From Solobacterium sp. (lineage in GTDB: Bacteria; Bacillota_I; Bacilli_A; Erysipelotrichales; Erysipelotrichaceae): 40,733 nt of DNA. The stretch spans positions 1-40,733 of the forward strand of contig JAFWCM010000307.1 of the NCBI GenBank assembly GCA_017536885.1, written 5' to 3'. The stretch's first letter is position 1; every line of letters starts with the position of its first letter. This document shows, one piece after another, positions 26,000 to 34,119 of the stretch. Under the pieces are notes generated by a model, which saw nothing but the letters and a program-made list of their open reading frames with translations, made no database searches and was not told the origin of the DNA. The position numbers and the translations under genes are program-made.

Positions 26000-27279
26000 A
26001 TCCGGAGATCAGAGAAGTACTGAAGGGGAAGCGGATTCTGTTCATCGGGGCATCGGGCCATTATGAGCTTGCGGTGAAGAAGGCGCAGGAATACGGAGCC
26101 TATGCGATGTGCGTTAACTTCAATCCCAACGCGGCCGCGAAGAAATACGCGGATCTTGGCGCGGATGTGGATACGTATGTTCCCGAAGAAGTGCTTGCCT
26201 TTGCCAGGGAGAACCGGGCCGACGGCATCTTCACTTCCTGGAATGAAGTGAATCTCTATACGGCCGCTTATGCGGCGGAAAAGCTCGGCGTTCCCTTCTA
26301 TGCAAAGAAAGAGCAGCTGGATGCCCTGATTACCAAGGATGCCTTCAAGCGCACCTGCAGAACGTACGGGGTTCCCTATATCCATGAATTCTTTGTCGGA
26401 AACAGACTTACGGAAGCGGATATCGCAGCGATGGAATATCCGGTGATCGTCAAACCAACCGACAGCGGCGGCACCCGCGGGATGACCGTCCTCTATTCCC
26501 GGCAAGGGCTGGAGGAAGCCGCGGAAAAAGCGCTGGAAGTATCCATCAAAAAAGAATTCGTCGTGGAGCCCTACCTCAGAAACGGACAGCTTCTTGTTAT
26601 GGATTTCATCGTGCAGAACGGAAAGGCAGTGCTCTGCAGTGCGGCCGACCGTTCTTTGATCCGCACCTCGGAGAATGAAGTGCCGCTTTCGATTGCCTTC
26701 ATGTATCCCTCAAAATATATTGATGTGATCAAAGAACAGGCGGTGAGGCCGATTCAGAATCTCATCACAGGTCTCGGGATCGAAAACGGAATCATCTCCT
26801 TTGAGGCGATGGTCAGCGAAGGAAAGCTGTATGCAATTGAATCGCAGTTCCGTTTCGGCGGCACCCATTTCTATACGCTTCTCGAAGAGGAATACGGCAT
26901 CGATCTTCTCGGCATGATGCTTGCTTATGCGATCACCGGCCGTTTTGATTATTATTCTCTGGATCGCGTTTCGCCCGAATTCAAAACCCTGTATGCATGT
27001 CAGAACCTGCAGGCATACGGCGGCAAAGTGAAATCCATTTCGCACCGTGAAGAGATGATGAAGCTGCCGGGGGTATTGTGGTCGGTCATGATCAAGACGA
27101 TCGGAGACACCGTCCCGGCCGATGGATCGACGGCGATCAATTTCGCCAAGATCGGAATCACCGGAGATACCGAACGGGATCTTTACCGGACGATGGACCG
27201 GATCCAGCATACCTTAGTGGCAGAGGATGAAGAGGGGAAGAATCTCATCAAGCAGAATATCCCTCCCGAGTATCTTTAA
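25996..27279 (+). CDS. ATP-grasp enzyme
   Basis: A 427-residue cytoplasmic ligase of the carbamoyl-phosphate-synthase-like ATP-grasp group. The N-terminal Rossmann-like part starts with ILFIGASGHYELAVKKAQEYGA, then FTSWNEVNLYTAAYAAEKLGVPF. The ATP-grasp core is seen in ALITKDAFKRTCRTYGVP, YPVIVKPTDSGGTRGM (glycine-rich loop) and FVVEPYLRNGQLLVMDF, then FEAMVSEGKLYAIESQFRFGGTHFY, which carries the late metal-binding acidic and Asn/Gln positions. Such enzymes join a carboxylate to an amine or thiol through an acyl phosphate. Being set between neuB and neuC, it could attach an amino acid or other amine to a sugar acid. Product unknown; not part of the known minimal sialic pathway. Confidence 0.85.
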   Translation: MNPEIREVLKGKRILFIGASGHYELAVKKAQEYGAYAMCVNFNPNAAAKKYADLGADVDTYVPEEVLAFARENRADGIFTSWNEVNLYTAAYAAEKLGVPFYAKKEQLDALITKDAFKRTCRTYGVPYIHEFFVGNRLTEADIAAMEYPVIVKPTDSGGTRGMTVLYSRQGLEEAAEKALEVSIKKEFVVEPYLRNGQLLVMDFIVQNGKAVLCSAADRSLIRTSENEVPLSIAFMYPSKYIDVIKEQAVRPIQNLITGLGIENGIISFEAMVSEGKLYAIESQFRFGGTHFYTLLEEEYGIDLLGMMLAYAITGRFDYYSLDRVSPEFKTLYACQNLQAYGGKVKSISHREEMMKLPGVLWSVMIKTIGDTVPADGSTAINFAKIGITGDTERDLYRTMDRIQHTLVAEDEEGKNLIKQNIPPEYL

Positions 27280-27313
27280 AGAAACACCGCAGAAACAACA
27301 AGAGGCAGAAAAA

Positions 27314-28105
27314 ATGAAGCGGTTCGACTATCACCTTCACAGTGAATATTCCATGGACTCAGGAGAGTCCCTTTCCAATATCTCTGCCAAAGCAATCCGC
27401 GAAGAGATGGAAGAGATTGCGGTCACCGACCATGCGGAGCTGCAGAATCCGGAAGATCTTCCCGACTTTCATCGCCGCCAGGCGGAACTTGCCGAACTGA
27501 ATCAGAAGTATGAGGGCTCTTTGAAACTGAAAAGCGGAATAGAACTTGGCCAGCCGCATCGCTTCCCGAAGGAAGCGGAACAAATTCTTTCGGAAACTGC
27601 TTTTGATTTTGTGATCGCTTCGCTTCATGAACTCGAAACCCTCGGATCCCCGGCGAACTTCGCCTTTGACAAGACAAGCGCGCCGGTCTTCTTCCGTCAG
27701 TATTTTGAAGAGCTCAGAGTGATCGCTGAGACGGCAGACTATGACGTTCTCGGACACGTCACCCTGCCGTTTCGCTATGTACCGGAGTCTCTTTCTGACC
27801 TCCATCATCCCATGCTTTATCGCAGGGAATATGAGGAAATTTTCCGCATTGTGATCGGGCGGGGAAAAGGCATTGAAGTCAACACCAGCGGCTTACGCAC
27901 GAGACTTGGGGAACCCATGCCCGGATCGGAACTTCTTTCGTGCTATCATAACCTCGGCGGCCGGGTGATTACCGTCGGTTCGGACGGCCATTCCTGCCGC
28001 AGTGCGTTTCTCGGGATCGAAACCGGGATGGAGACTCTGAACCGTGCCGGATTTGAGACTGTGACAGTATTTACCAACAGGATTCAGAAACAGGTGAAGC
28101 TATGA
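27314..28105 (+). CDS. PHP-domain phosphatase, histidinol-phosphatase-like
   Basis: A 263-residue PHP metal hydrolase. Metal ligands of the fold are in place: DYHLHSEYSMDSGESLSN (HxH), VTDHAEL, GIELGQPHRF (Glu), VIASLHEL, VLGHVTLPFRY and TVGSDGHSC (DxH). In amino acid pathways this family removes the phosphate of histidinol phosphate, but no his gene is near and it sits between the ATP-grasp gene and neuC, so a sugar-phosphate or cyclitol-phosphate substrate is more likely (inference). The frame extends back to 27227, but that would overlap the ATP-grasp gene and is unlike the family; ATG 27314 has AGAGG upstream. Overlaps neuC by ATGA. Confidence 0.88.
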   Translation: MKRFDYHLHSEYSMDSGESLSNISAKAIREEMEEIAVTDHAELQNPEDLPDFHRRQAELAELNQKYEGSLKLKSGIELGQPHRFPKEAEQILSETAFDFVIASLHELETLGSPANFAFDKTSAPVFFRQYFEELRVIAETADYDVLGHVTLPFRYVPESLSDLHHPMLYRREYEEIFRIVIGRGKGIEVNTSGLRTRLGEPMPGSELLSCYHNLGGRVITVGSDGHSCRSAFLGIETGMETLNRAGFETVTVFTNRIQKQVKL

Positions 28106-29274
28106 AAAAACTTGTTGTTCTCACCACCAACCGGGCGGATTTCGGATTGCTGAGACCGGTGATCCAGAAGCTTCGCAAAAAGGAGTCGCTTGATGTAAGA
28201 ACGGCGGTATCCGGCTCCCATCTCTCTCCCGAATTCGGCATGACCTACCGGGAAATCGAAGAGGCGGGAATTCCGATCGACCGGAGAATAGAAATTCTTC
28301 TGAGCGGGGATACGCCCTCTGCGATTTCCAAAACCATGGCCCTTGCCGTGATGGGGTTTGCGGATTATTTCGAGGAACGAAAGCCCGATGCGCTTCTCGT
28401 GCTGGGGGACCGGTATGAAGCGTTTTCGGTATGCATCGCCGCGGTCAATGCGAGAATTCCGATCATCCACCTCTATGGCGGAGAAACCACGGAAGGGGCG
28501 GTAGATGAGTGTTACCGCCATTCCATCACCAAGATGGCGATGTTTCACTTCACGGCGACCGAAGAATTTCGGCAGCGGGTGATTCAGTTGGGGGAAGATC
28601 CTTCCCGGGTATTCCTGGTCGGAGCGATGGGGGTGGAAAACGCCCTGCATTTTGATCCCCTGAACGATGCGGAGTTTGAGAAGCTCACCGGGATCAATGA
28701 TGAGCGGCCTCTGGTGATGTGCACCTTCCATCCGGTGACGCTCGAAAGTGATACGGCAAGACTTCAGATCAGGAAACTCCTGTCTGCCGTGGAACAGTTT
28801 CCCGGGTATTTCTTTCTGTTTACGAAAGCGAATTCGGATGCGGACGGAAGAATCATCAATCAATGCATTCAGGACTATGTCAACACCCATGAAAATGCGG
28901 TATTGGTTGATTCGCTCGGGGCGAGAGGGTATCTTACGGGATTGCGCAAGGCAAGCTTTGTATTGGGCAATTCCTCGAGCGGTCTTGCCGAAGTGCCGAG
29001 CTTCGGGATTCCGACGATCAATATCGGTGACCGGCAGAAGGGAAGAATCAAAGCGGCCAGCGTGATCGACTGTGCTCCCGAAACGGATGCTATCATCGCG
29101 GCGATCCATAAGGCAGAAGATCCGGATTTCCGCAGCGTCTGTTCGCTGCGGGTCAATCCCTACGGAGACGGCAATACCTCTTCCGCGATTGCGGACCGGA
29201 TTGAGGAACTGATGAAAAACGATCTGAATGTGAAGAAATCGTTTTATGATATGAAAGCGGCAAAGGAGCTGTGA
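28102..29274 (+). CDS. neuC: NeuC-type UDP-N-acetylglucosamine 2-epimerase (hydrolysing)
   Basis: A 390-residue GT-B-like epimerase that releases a 2-epimerised free amino sugar (for example ManNAc) from its nucleotide form, the substrate of NeuB. Family features: VLTTNRADFGLLRPVIQKL, TAVSGSHLSPEFGMTYREIEE, LVLGDRYEAFSVCIAA, IIHLYGGETTEGAVDECYRHSI with the conserved DExxRH-like motif, and VLGNSSSGLAEVPSFGIPTINIGDRQKGR. GDP-linked (LegG) and UDP-linked (NeuC) forms cannot be told apart here. It is followed after one base by the GAPDH-like gene, so both halves of the locus are transcriptionally one. Confidence 0.93.
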   Translation: MKKLVVLTTNRADFGLLRPVIQKLRKKESLDVRTAVSGSHLSPEFGMTYREIEEAGIPIDRRIEILLSGDTPSAISKTMALAVMGFADYFEERKPDALLVLGDRYEAFSVCIAAVNARIPIIHLYGGETTEGAVDECYRHSITKMAMFHFTATEEFRQRVIQLGEDPSRVFLVGAMGVENALHFDPLNDAEFEKLTGINDERPLVMCTFHPVTLESDTARLQIRKLLSAVEQFPGYFFLFTKANSDADGRIINQCIQDYVNTHENAVLVDSLGARGYLTGLRKASFVLGNSSSGLAEVPSFGIPTINIGDRQKGRIKAASVIDCAPETDAIIAAIHKAEDPDFRSVCSLRVNPYGDGNTSSAIADRIEELMKNDLNVKKSFYDMKAAKEL

Positions 29275-29275
29275 G

Positions 29276-30313
29276 ATGAAGAAAAGAGTACTGATCAACG
29301 GATTCGGACGCATCGGAAGGACGATAGCGCGAATCAATCTGAAACATGATGTGTTTGAACTGGCGGCGATCAATGACATCAATCCCGACAACAAGAATAT
29401 CGCCTATCTTCTCAAATACGACAGCACGTTCGGGCGGCTGGAGAATGAGATTACCAGCGATGACCAGGGAATCGTGATCGATTCGCATCCGGTGCGGGTC
29501 ACCCATGAAAAAGAGTTTAAGAACATCGATTTTTCCGGCATCGATATCGTGATTGAATCCTCCGGAATCAAAACCAATATCCTGCAGATGGAAGAACTGG
29601 CGGAAACCTCTTTCGTCGAGCGCTTTATCGTAACCAATGTGGATTCGAAGAAGGCGCAGAACATTCTCTTCGGCGTCAATGAGCAGCTGATCAGAGATCC
29701 AAAGAAGAGGATCCTCTCCTCCAGCATCTGCGATGTGGTATCCCTTGGCCCGGTGTACAACGTTCTGGAAACCGCCTTCGGCATCGAAAGCGGCTTTCTG
29801 ACCACCCTGCATCCATGGCTTTCCTATCAGAACCTCATGGACGGCCCGGCCAAATCCTGGTCGCAGCCGGGGGATGTCTATTCCCATTATGCCCTGGGAC
29901 GCTCCGCGGTCATGAGCCTGATTCCCAAATCCACCTCGGCCGTCCGGGCCCTGGGAAATGTATTTCCTGAGGCGGTGGATAAAATTGCCTGCTTTTCCTA
30001 CCGCACACCCACCAATCTTGTTTCCAGCGGTGTCTTCTCCGCCGTGCTGAAGAAGGATACCTCCAGCGAAGAGCTGATCCGCCTGTTTCAGGAAGCTGAG
30101 AAAAAGCAGAAGTACCATGTCTTCCGTACTACGGATGAACCACTGGTTTCGGTGGACTATATCGGAAATGATTACTCTGCCGTTCTCGATACCAGATGGA
30201 TCCAGGTCGTCGGCGGAAATCATATTGAAGTGGTTTACTGGTATGACAATGAATGCGGGTATTCTTCCCGTATTGTGGATATTGTCCGGGTTCTTTCCGA
30301 ACCGGAGTCCTGA
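29276..30313 (+). CDS. GAPDH-like aldehyde-phosphate dehydrogenase, divergent
   Basis: A 345-residue NAD(P)-dependent enzyme of the glyceraldehyde-3-phosphate dehydrogenase fold. The Rossmann part is INGFGRIGRTIARI and AINDINPDNKNIAYLLKYDSTFG. The catalytic Cys aligns with SSSICDVVSLGP (canonical SNASCTTNCLAP) and the catalytic His with TTLHPWLSYQNLMDGP (canonical TTVHAYTxxQxxxDGP). The usual SCTTN threonine is Asp and the SSTGAAKAVG loop reads KSTSAVRALG, so the phosphate pockets differ. It should therefore oxidise or reduce an aldehyde near a phosphate, but glycolytic use is unlikely from context. Neighbours are neuC and a glycerate-kinase-like gene. It may be an erythrose-phosphate- or aldose-phosphate-type dehydrogenase feeding the cyclitol branch. 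Confidence 0.88.
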   Translation: MKKRVLINGFGRIGRTIARINLKHDVFELAAINDINPDNKNIAYLLKYDSTFGRLENEITSDDQGIVIDSHPVRVTHEKEFKNIDFSGIDIVIESSGIKTNILQMEELAETSFVERFIVTNVDSKKAQNILFGVNEQLIRDPKKRILSSSICDVVSLGPVYNVLETAFGIESGFLTTLHPWLSYQNLMDGPAKSWSQPGDVYSHYALGRSAVMSLIPKSTSAVRALGNVFPEAVDKIACFSYRTPTNLVSSGVFSAVLKKDTSSEELIRLFQEAEKKQKYHVFRTTDEPLVSVDYIGNDYSAVLDTRWIQVVGGNHIEVVYWYDNECGYSSRIVDIVRVLSEPES

Positions 30314-30321
30314 GGCAAGCG

Positions 30322-31485
30322 ATGAAAGTTCTTGTGGTATCCGGTTCCTTTAAAGATGTGTTCAGTCCTCCGGAAGCGACGAATCTGATCCGGGACAGTT
30401 TTTTAAGGCACGGCTATGACGTTTCCGGCGTGCCTTTTTGTGATGGGGGAGAATATACCTATGAGGTATTGAAGGAAATCCTTTTTGATGCGGAGGAAAT
30501 CATCGTCGACGATGTGATCTTTCCGGATGGATCCCGAAGGCCCTGTCATTATCTGATCGACCGGGACAGCGCCCACATCGTCTCGTCGGAAATTCTGCGT
30601 CTGCTTCCCGAAGAAGATGCCCGGAAGAATCCGCTGCTTCTTACCGATTACGGATTCGGCCAGCTGATCGGTGATGCCCTGAAGCGCGGCATCAAAACAC
30701 TGAAGCTGTATCTTGGCGGCACCTCGACCGTCTGTTTTGGCATGGGGATGATCCAGGCCATGGGGGCGAAGCTGTATGAGGATGAGGGAACCCTGATTCC
30801 TGTACCGGCGGTACCGGCAAATATGAAACGCCTTCAGCGCATCGAAATCGATCGTTCTTTGTTTCAGGATGTCCGGGTGACGGTGATTGCGGACGGCAAT
30901 GCCTGTGCGGATGAGATGAAAGGGATCACCGCTCTCAAAGTCGGCAGGGCATTTCAGAAAGATAAAGAAGAGATCGTCCGGGAAAGCGAAGAAGTCAAAG
31001 AGCGTGTCACCATGGTCACCGGCTTTGGGACAACGCGGGATTTCAGCGGTGCGGCCGGCGGGCTTCTGTACGGCATCGATCTGGTGTTTGATGGGGACTA
31101 TGTCCTGGGCGGCATCTATTTTACTGATCTTCTCAACATCAGAGAGAAGATCAGAGACTGTGATCTTGTCGTCACCGGCGAGGGCCGCTATGACAATACC
31201 GCCTGCGGAAAAGCCCCGGCCAGCGTTGCCGCGATCGCAAAGTCCCTCGGAAAACCGGCGGTCCTGGTCTGCGGGCAGATCGACACGGATGCGATTCCGG
31301 AATATTCCGGGGGAATCCTCCGGGATCTTCCCGAAGCAAAGGAACTTGGCTTCCATGCCGTATTGACCTGTCAGGAATACTATGATGAACATCCCCCGGA
31401 GGGAAGTTACCCGGAACAGATCGAGCAGTATCGTGCGCTTACCCCGGTTCTTCTCGATCAGCTGATCGGAGAATTCCGTTTATGA
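30322..31485 (+). CDS. Glycerate kinase-like protein (GlxK/PF02595 type)
   Basis: A 387-residue protein of the type I glycerate kinase family. Landmarks are VVSGSFKDVFSPPEATNLI (canonical APDSFKGSLSA), PFCDGGEYTYEVL (ADGGEGT), TDYGFGQLIGDALKRGI, LYLGGTSTVCFGMGMIQAMGA (canonical GGSATNDGGxGxxxALG), GAAGGLLYGI and VVTGEGRYDNTACGKAPA with VLVCGQID. The GGSATNDGG loop is changed to GGTSTVCFG, so the substrate may not be glycerate. Role by position: phosphorylates a polyol or sugar acid before nucleotide activation by the next gene, with which it overlaps (ATGA). The frame is open to 30253, but ATG 30322 follows GAGG and the family start. Confidence 0.85.
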   Translation: MKVLVVSGSFKDVFSPPEATNLIRDSFLRHGYDVSGVPFCDGGEYTYEVLKEILFDAEEIIVDDVIFPDGSRRPCHYLIDRDSAHIVSSEILRLLPEEDARKNPLLLTDYGFGQLIGDALKRGIKTLKLYLGGTSTVCFGMGMIQAMGAKLYEDEGTLIPVPAVPANMKRLQRIEIDRSLFQDVRVTVIADGNACADEMKGITALKVGRAFQKDKEEIVRESEEVKERVTMVTGFGTTRDFSGAAGGLLYGIDLVFDGDYVLGGIYFTDLLNIREKIRDCDLVVTGEGRYDNTACGKAPASVAAIAKSLGKPAVLVCGQIDTDAIPEYSGGILRDLPEAKELGFHAVLTCQEYYDEHPPEGSYPEQIEQYRALTPVLLDQLIGEFRL

Positions 31486-32207
31486 AGGCCGTGATTCTTT
31501 TAGCCGGCGTGGGACGGCGGATGGGCGGTGAAACAAACCATCTTCATAAAGCGCTGATTCCCCTGCAAGGAAAACCGCTGCTGGATTATCTTCTGGAAAA
31601 CCTTCGAAGATCCAAAATCACTGAGGTGATTCCGGTGCTTGGATATCAAAGGGAAACAGTCCTTTCCTGCATCGAGCGCTGCTCGTCTGATCTTGACGTC
31701 AGACCGGTATACAACCCGGACTATGCAAACTCCAACAATCTTGTTTCACTGGTTTCTGCCGAAAAAGAAATCGGCGGGGAAGATTTTATTCTGATCAACG
31801 GAGACATGGTTTTTGATCCGGACATTCTGATCCGGATGAAAGAGATCTGCCATTCCTGCATTGCGGTGGATATGGTGCATAAAGCAGAAAAGATTGACAG
31901 TCCGAAAGTGCAGGGAAAGCAGCGCATTACCGATCTTGGCCGAGAGATACCTCTGCCCGAAAGCATCGGCTATGCGATCGGAATTTATCGCTTTCAGGCC
32001 GATCTGCTTCCCGACTTTATGAGTAAGGCGAAGGAATACATTACAAGGGACCGCATGCATGGCTTCCATGATCCCCTGCGGGATCTCTTTGCGGATCATG
32101 AAATCCTGCCGGTAAATATTGGTACACTGGAATGGAAGGATATCGATGATCCGTCCGATCTTAAGGAAGCAGAGGAAATCATAAGGAGACTGTATGGAAG
32201 TGAATGA
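31482..32207 (+). CDS. LicC/IPCT-like nucleotidyltransferase
   Basis: A 241-residue cytoplasmic sugar- or polyol-phosphate nucleotidyltransferase. It starts KAVILLAGVGRRMGGETNHLHKALIPL (canonical AAGxGxRMxxxTxxxPKxL; the lysine is kept), then GYQRETVL, YNPDYANSNNLVSLVSA, which recalls the NN-SL motif of phosphocholine and inositol-phosphate cytidylyltransferases, FILINGDMVFDPDIL (metal-binding Asp), and WKDIDDPSDLKEAEEII near the end. CTP is the likely nucleotide by that resemblance. The alcohol phosphate is unknown; the product of the cyclase branch is a candidate. It shares 14 bases with the SDR gene. Confidence 0.87.
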   Translation: MKAVILLAGVGRRMGGETNHLHKALIPLQGKPLLDYLLENLRRSKITEVIPVLGYQRETVLSCIERCSSDLDVRPVYNPDYANSNNLVSLVSAEKEIGGEDFILINGDMVFDPDILIRMKEICHSCIAVDMVHKAEKIDSPKVQGKQRITDLGREIPLPESIGYAIGIYRFQADLLPDFMSKAKEYITRDRMHGFHDPLRDLFADHEILPVNIGTLEWKDIDDPSDLKEAEEIIRRLYGSE

Positions 32208-32964
32208 ATTCAGCGGAAAGAAGATTCTGATCACCGGTACTTCGCGTGGGATCGGAAAAGCTCTTGCGGCCTATTTTGTGAAAGAAAAGGCGGAAGTGTA
32301 TGCCGTCTCGCGAACCGCCTGTGACATTCAGGAACCGAACTTTCATTTTCTGAAGGCGGATATTCAGGATACCGAAGCGATTCTCCGCTGGCTGGATCAG
32401 AAAGAAGTCTCTCTCGACATCCTGATCAACAATGCCGGAATCATCTGCTATGAGAATCTCCTGGATGTCTCGAGAGAAGAAATCCAGAAGGTATTTTCGG
32501 TGAATGTCATCAGCACCCTCTGTCTTTGCCGGGAGATTGCCCGCCGGATGATGGGACAAAACCGTCCCGGGGTCATCGTGAATACGATCTCCTTTGCGGC
32601 GAAGATTCCCTCTGTTGGCTCCGGCATCTATGCCGCATCGAAAGCCGCCCTGGAATCTTTGACGAAGACCATGGCGGCCGAATGGGCGCCGTACGGAATC
32701 CGGGTCAACGGATACAGTCCGGGAGTGATCGAGACGGATATGACCGCTCCGGCGATTCAGGCAAACCGGGAAGCGATGACGGATGTGATTGCGCTTCACA
32801 GGATCGGGACAACCGAGGATGTCGTAAAGGCTGTCGCCTTCCTTGCGGGAAGTGACTCCTCCTATCTTACCGGCATCAATCTTGAAGTCTCGGGCGGAAA
32901 GCTGATTGTACAGAATGCCGGCAGAGCCTGGAAAGAAAGAAAAGAAAGGGAAGAAGGAAAATGA
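32194..32964 (+). CDS. Short-chain dehydrogenase/reductase
   Basis: A 256-residue classical SDR. TGTSRGIG binds the dinucleotide, ILINNAG is the structural motif, and the catalytic residues are Ser in ISFAAK and Tyr/Lys in YAASKAAL, followed by IRVNGYSPGVIETDM. The C-terminal tail is highly charged. It likely oxidises or reduces one hydroxyl of a cyclitol or sugar; the substrate is not readable. AAGGAG precedes the ATG. It overlaps both neighbours: 14 bases with the nucleotidyltransferase and ATGA with the cyclase gene, which is strong evidence for one pathway. Confidence 0.9.
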   Translation: MEVNEFSGKKILITGTSRGIGKALAAYFVKEKAEVYAVSRTACDIQEPNFHFLKADIQDTEAILRWLDQKEVSLDILINNAGIICYENLLDVSREEIQKVFSVNVISTLCLCREIARRMMGQNRPGVIVNTISFAAKIPSVGSGIYAASKAALESLTKTMAAEWAPYGIRVNGYSPGVIETDMTAPAIQANREAMTDVIALHRIGTTEDVVKAVAFLAGSDSSYLTGINLEVSGGKLIVQNAGRAWKERKEREEGK

Positions 32965-34103
32965 GCCAGCGGAACAACGATATTGAAACAACCTACACGC
33001 ATACCTATTCCAGTCGGTTTATCATCGACCGGGATCCGGAATTCGGCCGGATGAAGGAAATGGGGCTGGAGAACTACGACCGGCTGTTCTTTGTGATGGA
33101 TGAGAATGTGGAACGGATCTACCGGGATAAAATCCTGGCGAATACCGTAAGTATCAATCAGGAATTCCATATCCTTTCCGTCAAACCGGAAGAGCACTCC
33201 AAATCGATCGATTTCTATCCCGTTCTGGTTTCCTTTCTCGAAGAGAAAAATGCCGGAAGATATGATGCGGTCATCGCCGTGGGCGGGGGAATCATTATCG
33301 ATCTGGTGAGTTTTACCGTATCCACCTATATGAGAGGCCTGCCGTTATTCATCATTGCGACTACACTGATCGGACAGACTGATGCGACCACCGCCGGTAA
33401 AACCTGCCTCAACAGCAGGAATGCGAAAAACCTGCTCGGGACATTCTATTATCCCATCGTCGTCTATAACAGCATTGAAATCCTTCGGACCTGTCCGAAG
33501 CGGATTACCCGTCAGGGACTTTCCGAAGCCTTCAAATACAGCCTGCTCACTGACGGAAAAGCATTGCAGGATATCATTGATTTCTGCACCCATGAGTTTG
33601 ACAGCGATGTGATGGAACGCATTGTCCGCAAGACGATCGAATCCCGCATCGCCGTAAGAAAGGTCGATCCCCTGGCGAGCAACCTCGGCCATACGTTCGG
33701 CCACGCCCTGGAAAAATACTCCGGCTATACGGTACTGCATGGTGATGCGATTCTGACCGGAACGGTGATGGCGATGACCTACGCGGTGGAAAAAGGCCTG
33801 ATGAAGGAAGAAGAAAAAGAGCGGATTTTCGCGATGATGAAGGAAGCGGGACTGAATATCTATATCCCCGAGGACTTTCAGCCGGAGCGCCTGGTGGAAT
33901 ACATGCGCAAGGACAAGAAATCCAGTTCGAAGAAACTGCATCTCGTCATGATTCAGGGAATCGGAAAACCGTATCGCGGACTAACCCCGTTTCTTGAAGC
34001 GGACTATGATGACGTGGAGGACTTCCTGAAGCGCTATACCGCCTCGTATCCGTATAAGAAGAGCGATTATGCGGAGTATCTCAACAAGGAATCGCTCGAT
34101 TGA
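32961..34103 (+). CDS. Sugar phosphate cyclase, 3-dehydroquinate-synthase-like fold
   Basis: A 380-residue NAD- and zinc-dependent cyclase of the AroB superfamily. AVGGGIIIDLVSFTVSTYMRG replaces GGGVIGDL in E. coli AroB. The lysine motifs AGKTCLN and AKNLLGTFYYP, the metal ligands in GLSEAFKYS, NLGHTFGHALEKY and LHGDAI, and the late RKDKKSSSKKLHLVM are retained, so it should be active. The segment after the active-site Asp is about six residues shorter than in AroB, and the conserved Arg of RxxLNxGHT is missing (the place reads DPLASN). This argues against 3-dehydroquinate synthesis and for another cyclisation, as in 2-epi-5-epi-valiolone or 2-deoxy-scyllo-inosose synthases. No shikimate gene is nearby. 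It is the key marker of the unusual branch. Confidence 0.88.
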   Translation: MSQRNNDIETTYTHTYSSRFIIDRDPEFGRMKEMGLENYDRLFFVMDENVERIYRDKILANTVSINQEFHILSVKPEEHSKSIDFYPVLVSFLEEKNAGRYDAVIAVGGGIIIDLVSFTVSTYMRGLPLFIIATTLIGQTDATTAGKTCLNSRNAKNLLGTFYYPIVVYNSIEILRTCPKRITRQGLSEAFKYSLLTDGKALQDIIDFCTHEFDSDVMERIVRKTIESRIAVRKVDPLASNLGHTFGHALEKYSGYTVLHGDAILTGTVMAMTYAVEKGLMKEEEKERIFAMMKEAGLNIYIPEDFQPERLVEYMRKDKKSSSKKLHLVMIQGIGKPYRGLTPFLEADYDDVEDFLKRYTASYPYKKSDYAEYLNKESLD

Positions 34104-34119
34104 AAGAAGAGGAACAGCC

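Noticed and set aside
27314-28105. Histidine biosynthesis phosphatase
   Set aside because: The fold fits, but no his genes are near and the gene is translationally coupled to neuC.
28084-29394. A 436-codon minus-strand open frame opposite neuC
   Set aside because: No family features, and neuC motifs on the plus strand are decisive.
29276-30313. Housekeeping glyceraldehyde-3-phosphate dehydrogenase
   Set aside because: Phosphate-binding loops differ, no pgk or other glycolytic gene is adjacent, and it is embedded in a glycan operon.
32961-34103. Shikimate-pathway aroB
   Set aside because: Altered active-site segment and lack of any aro neighbour.
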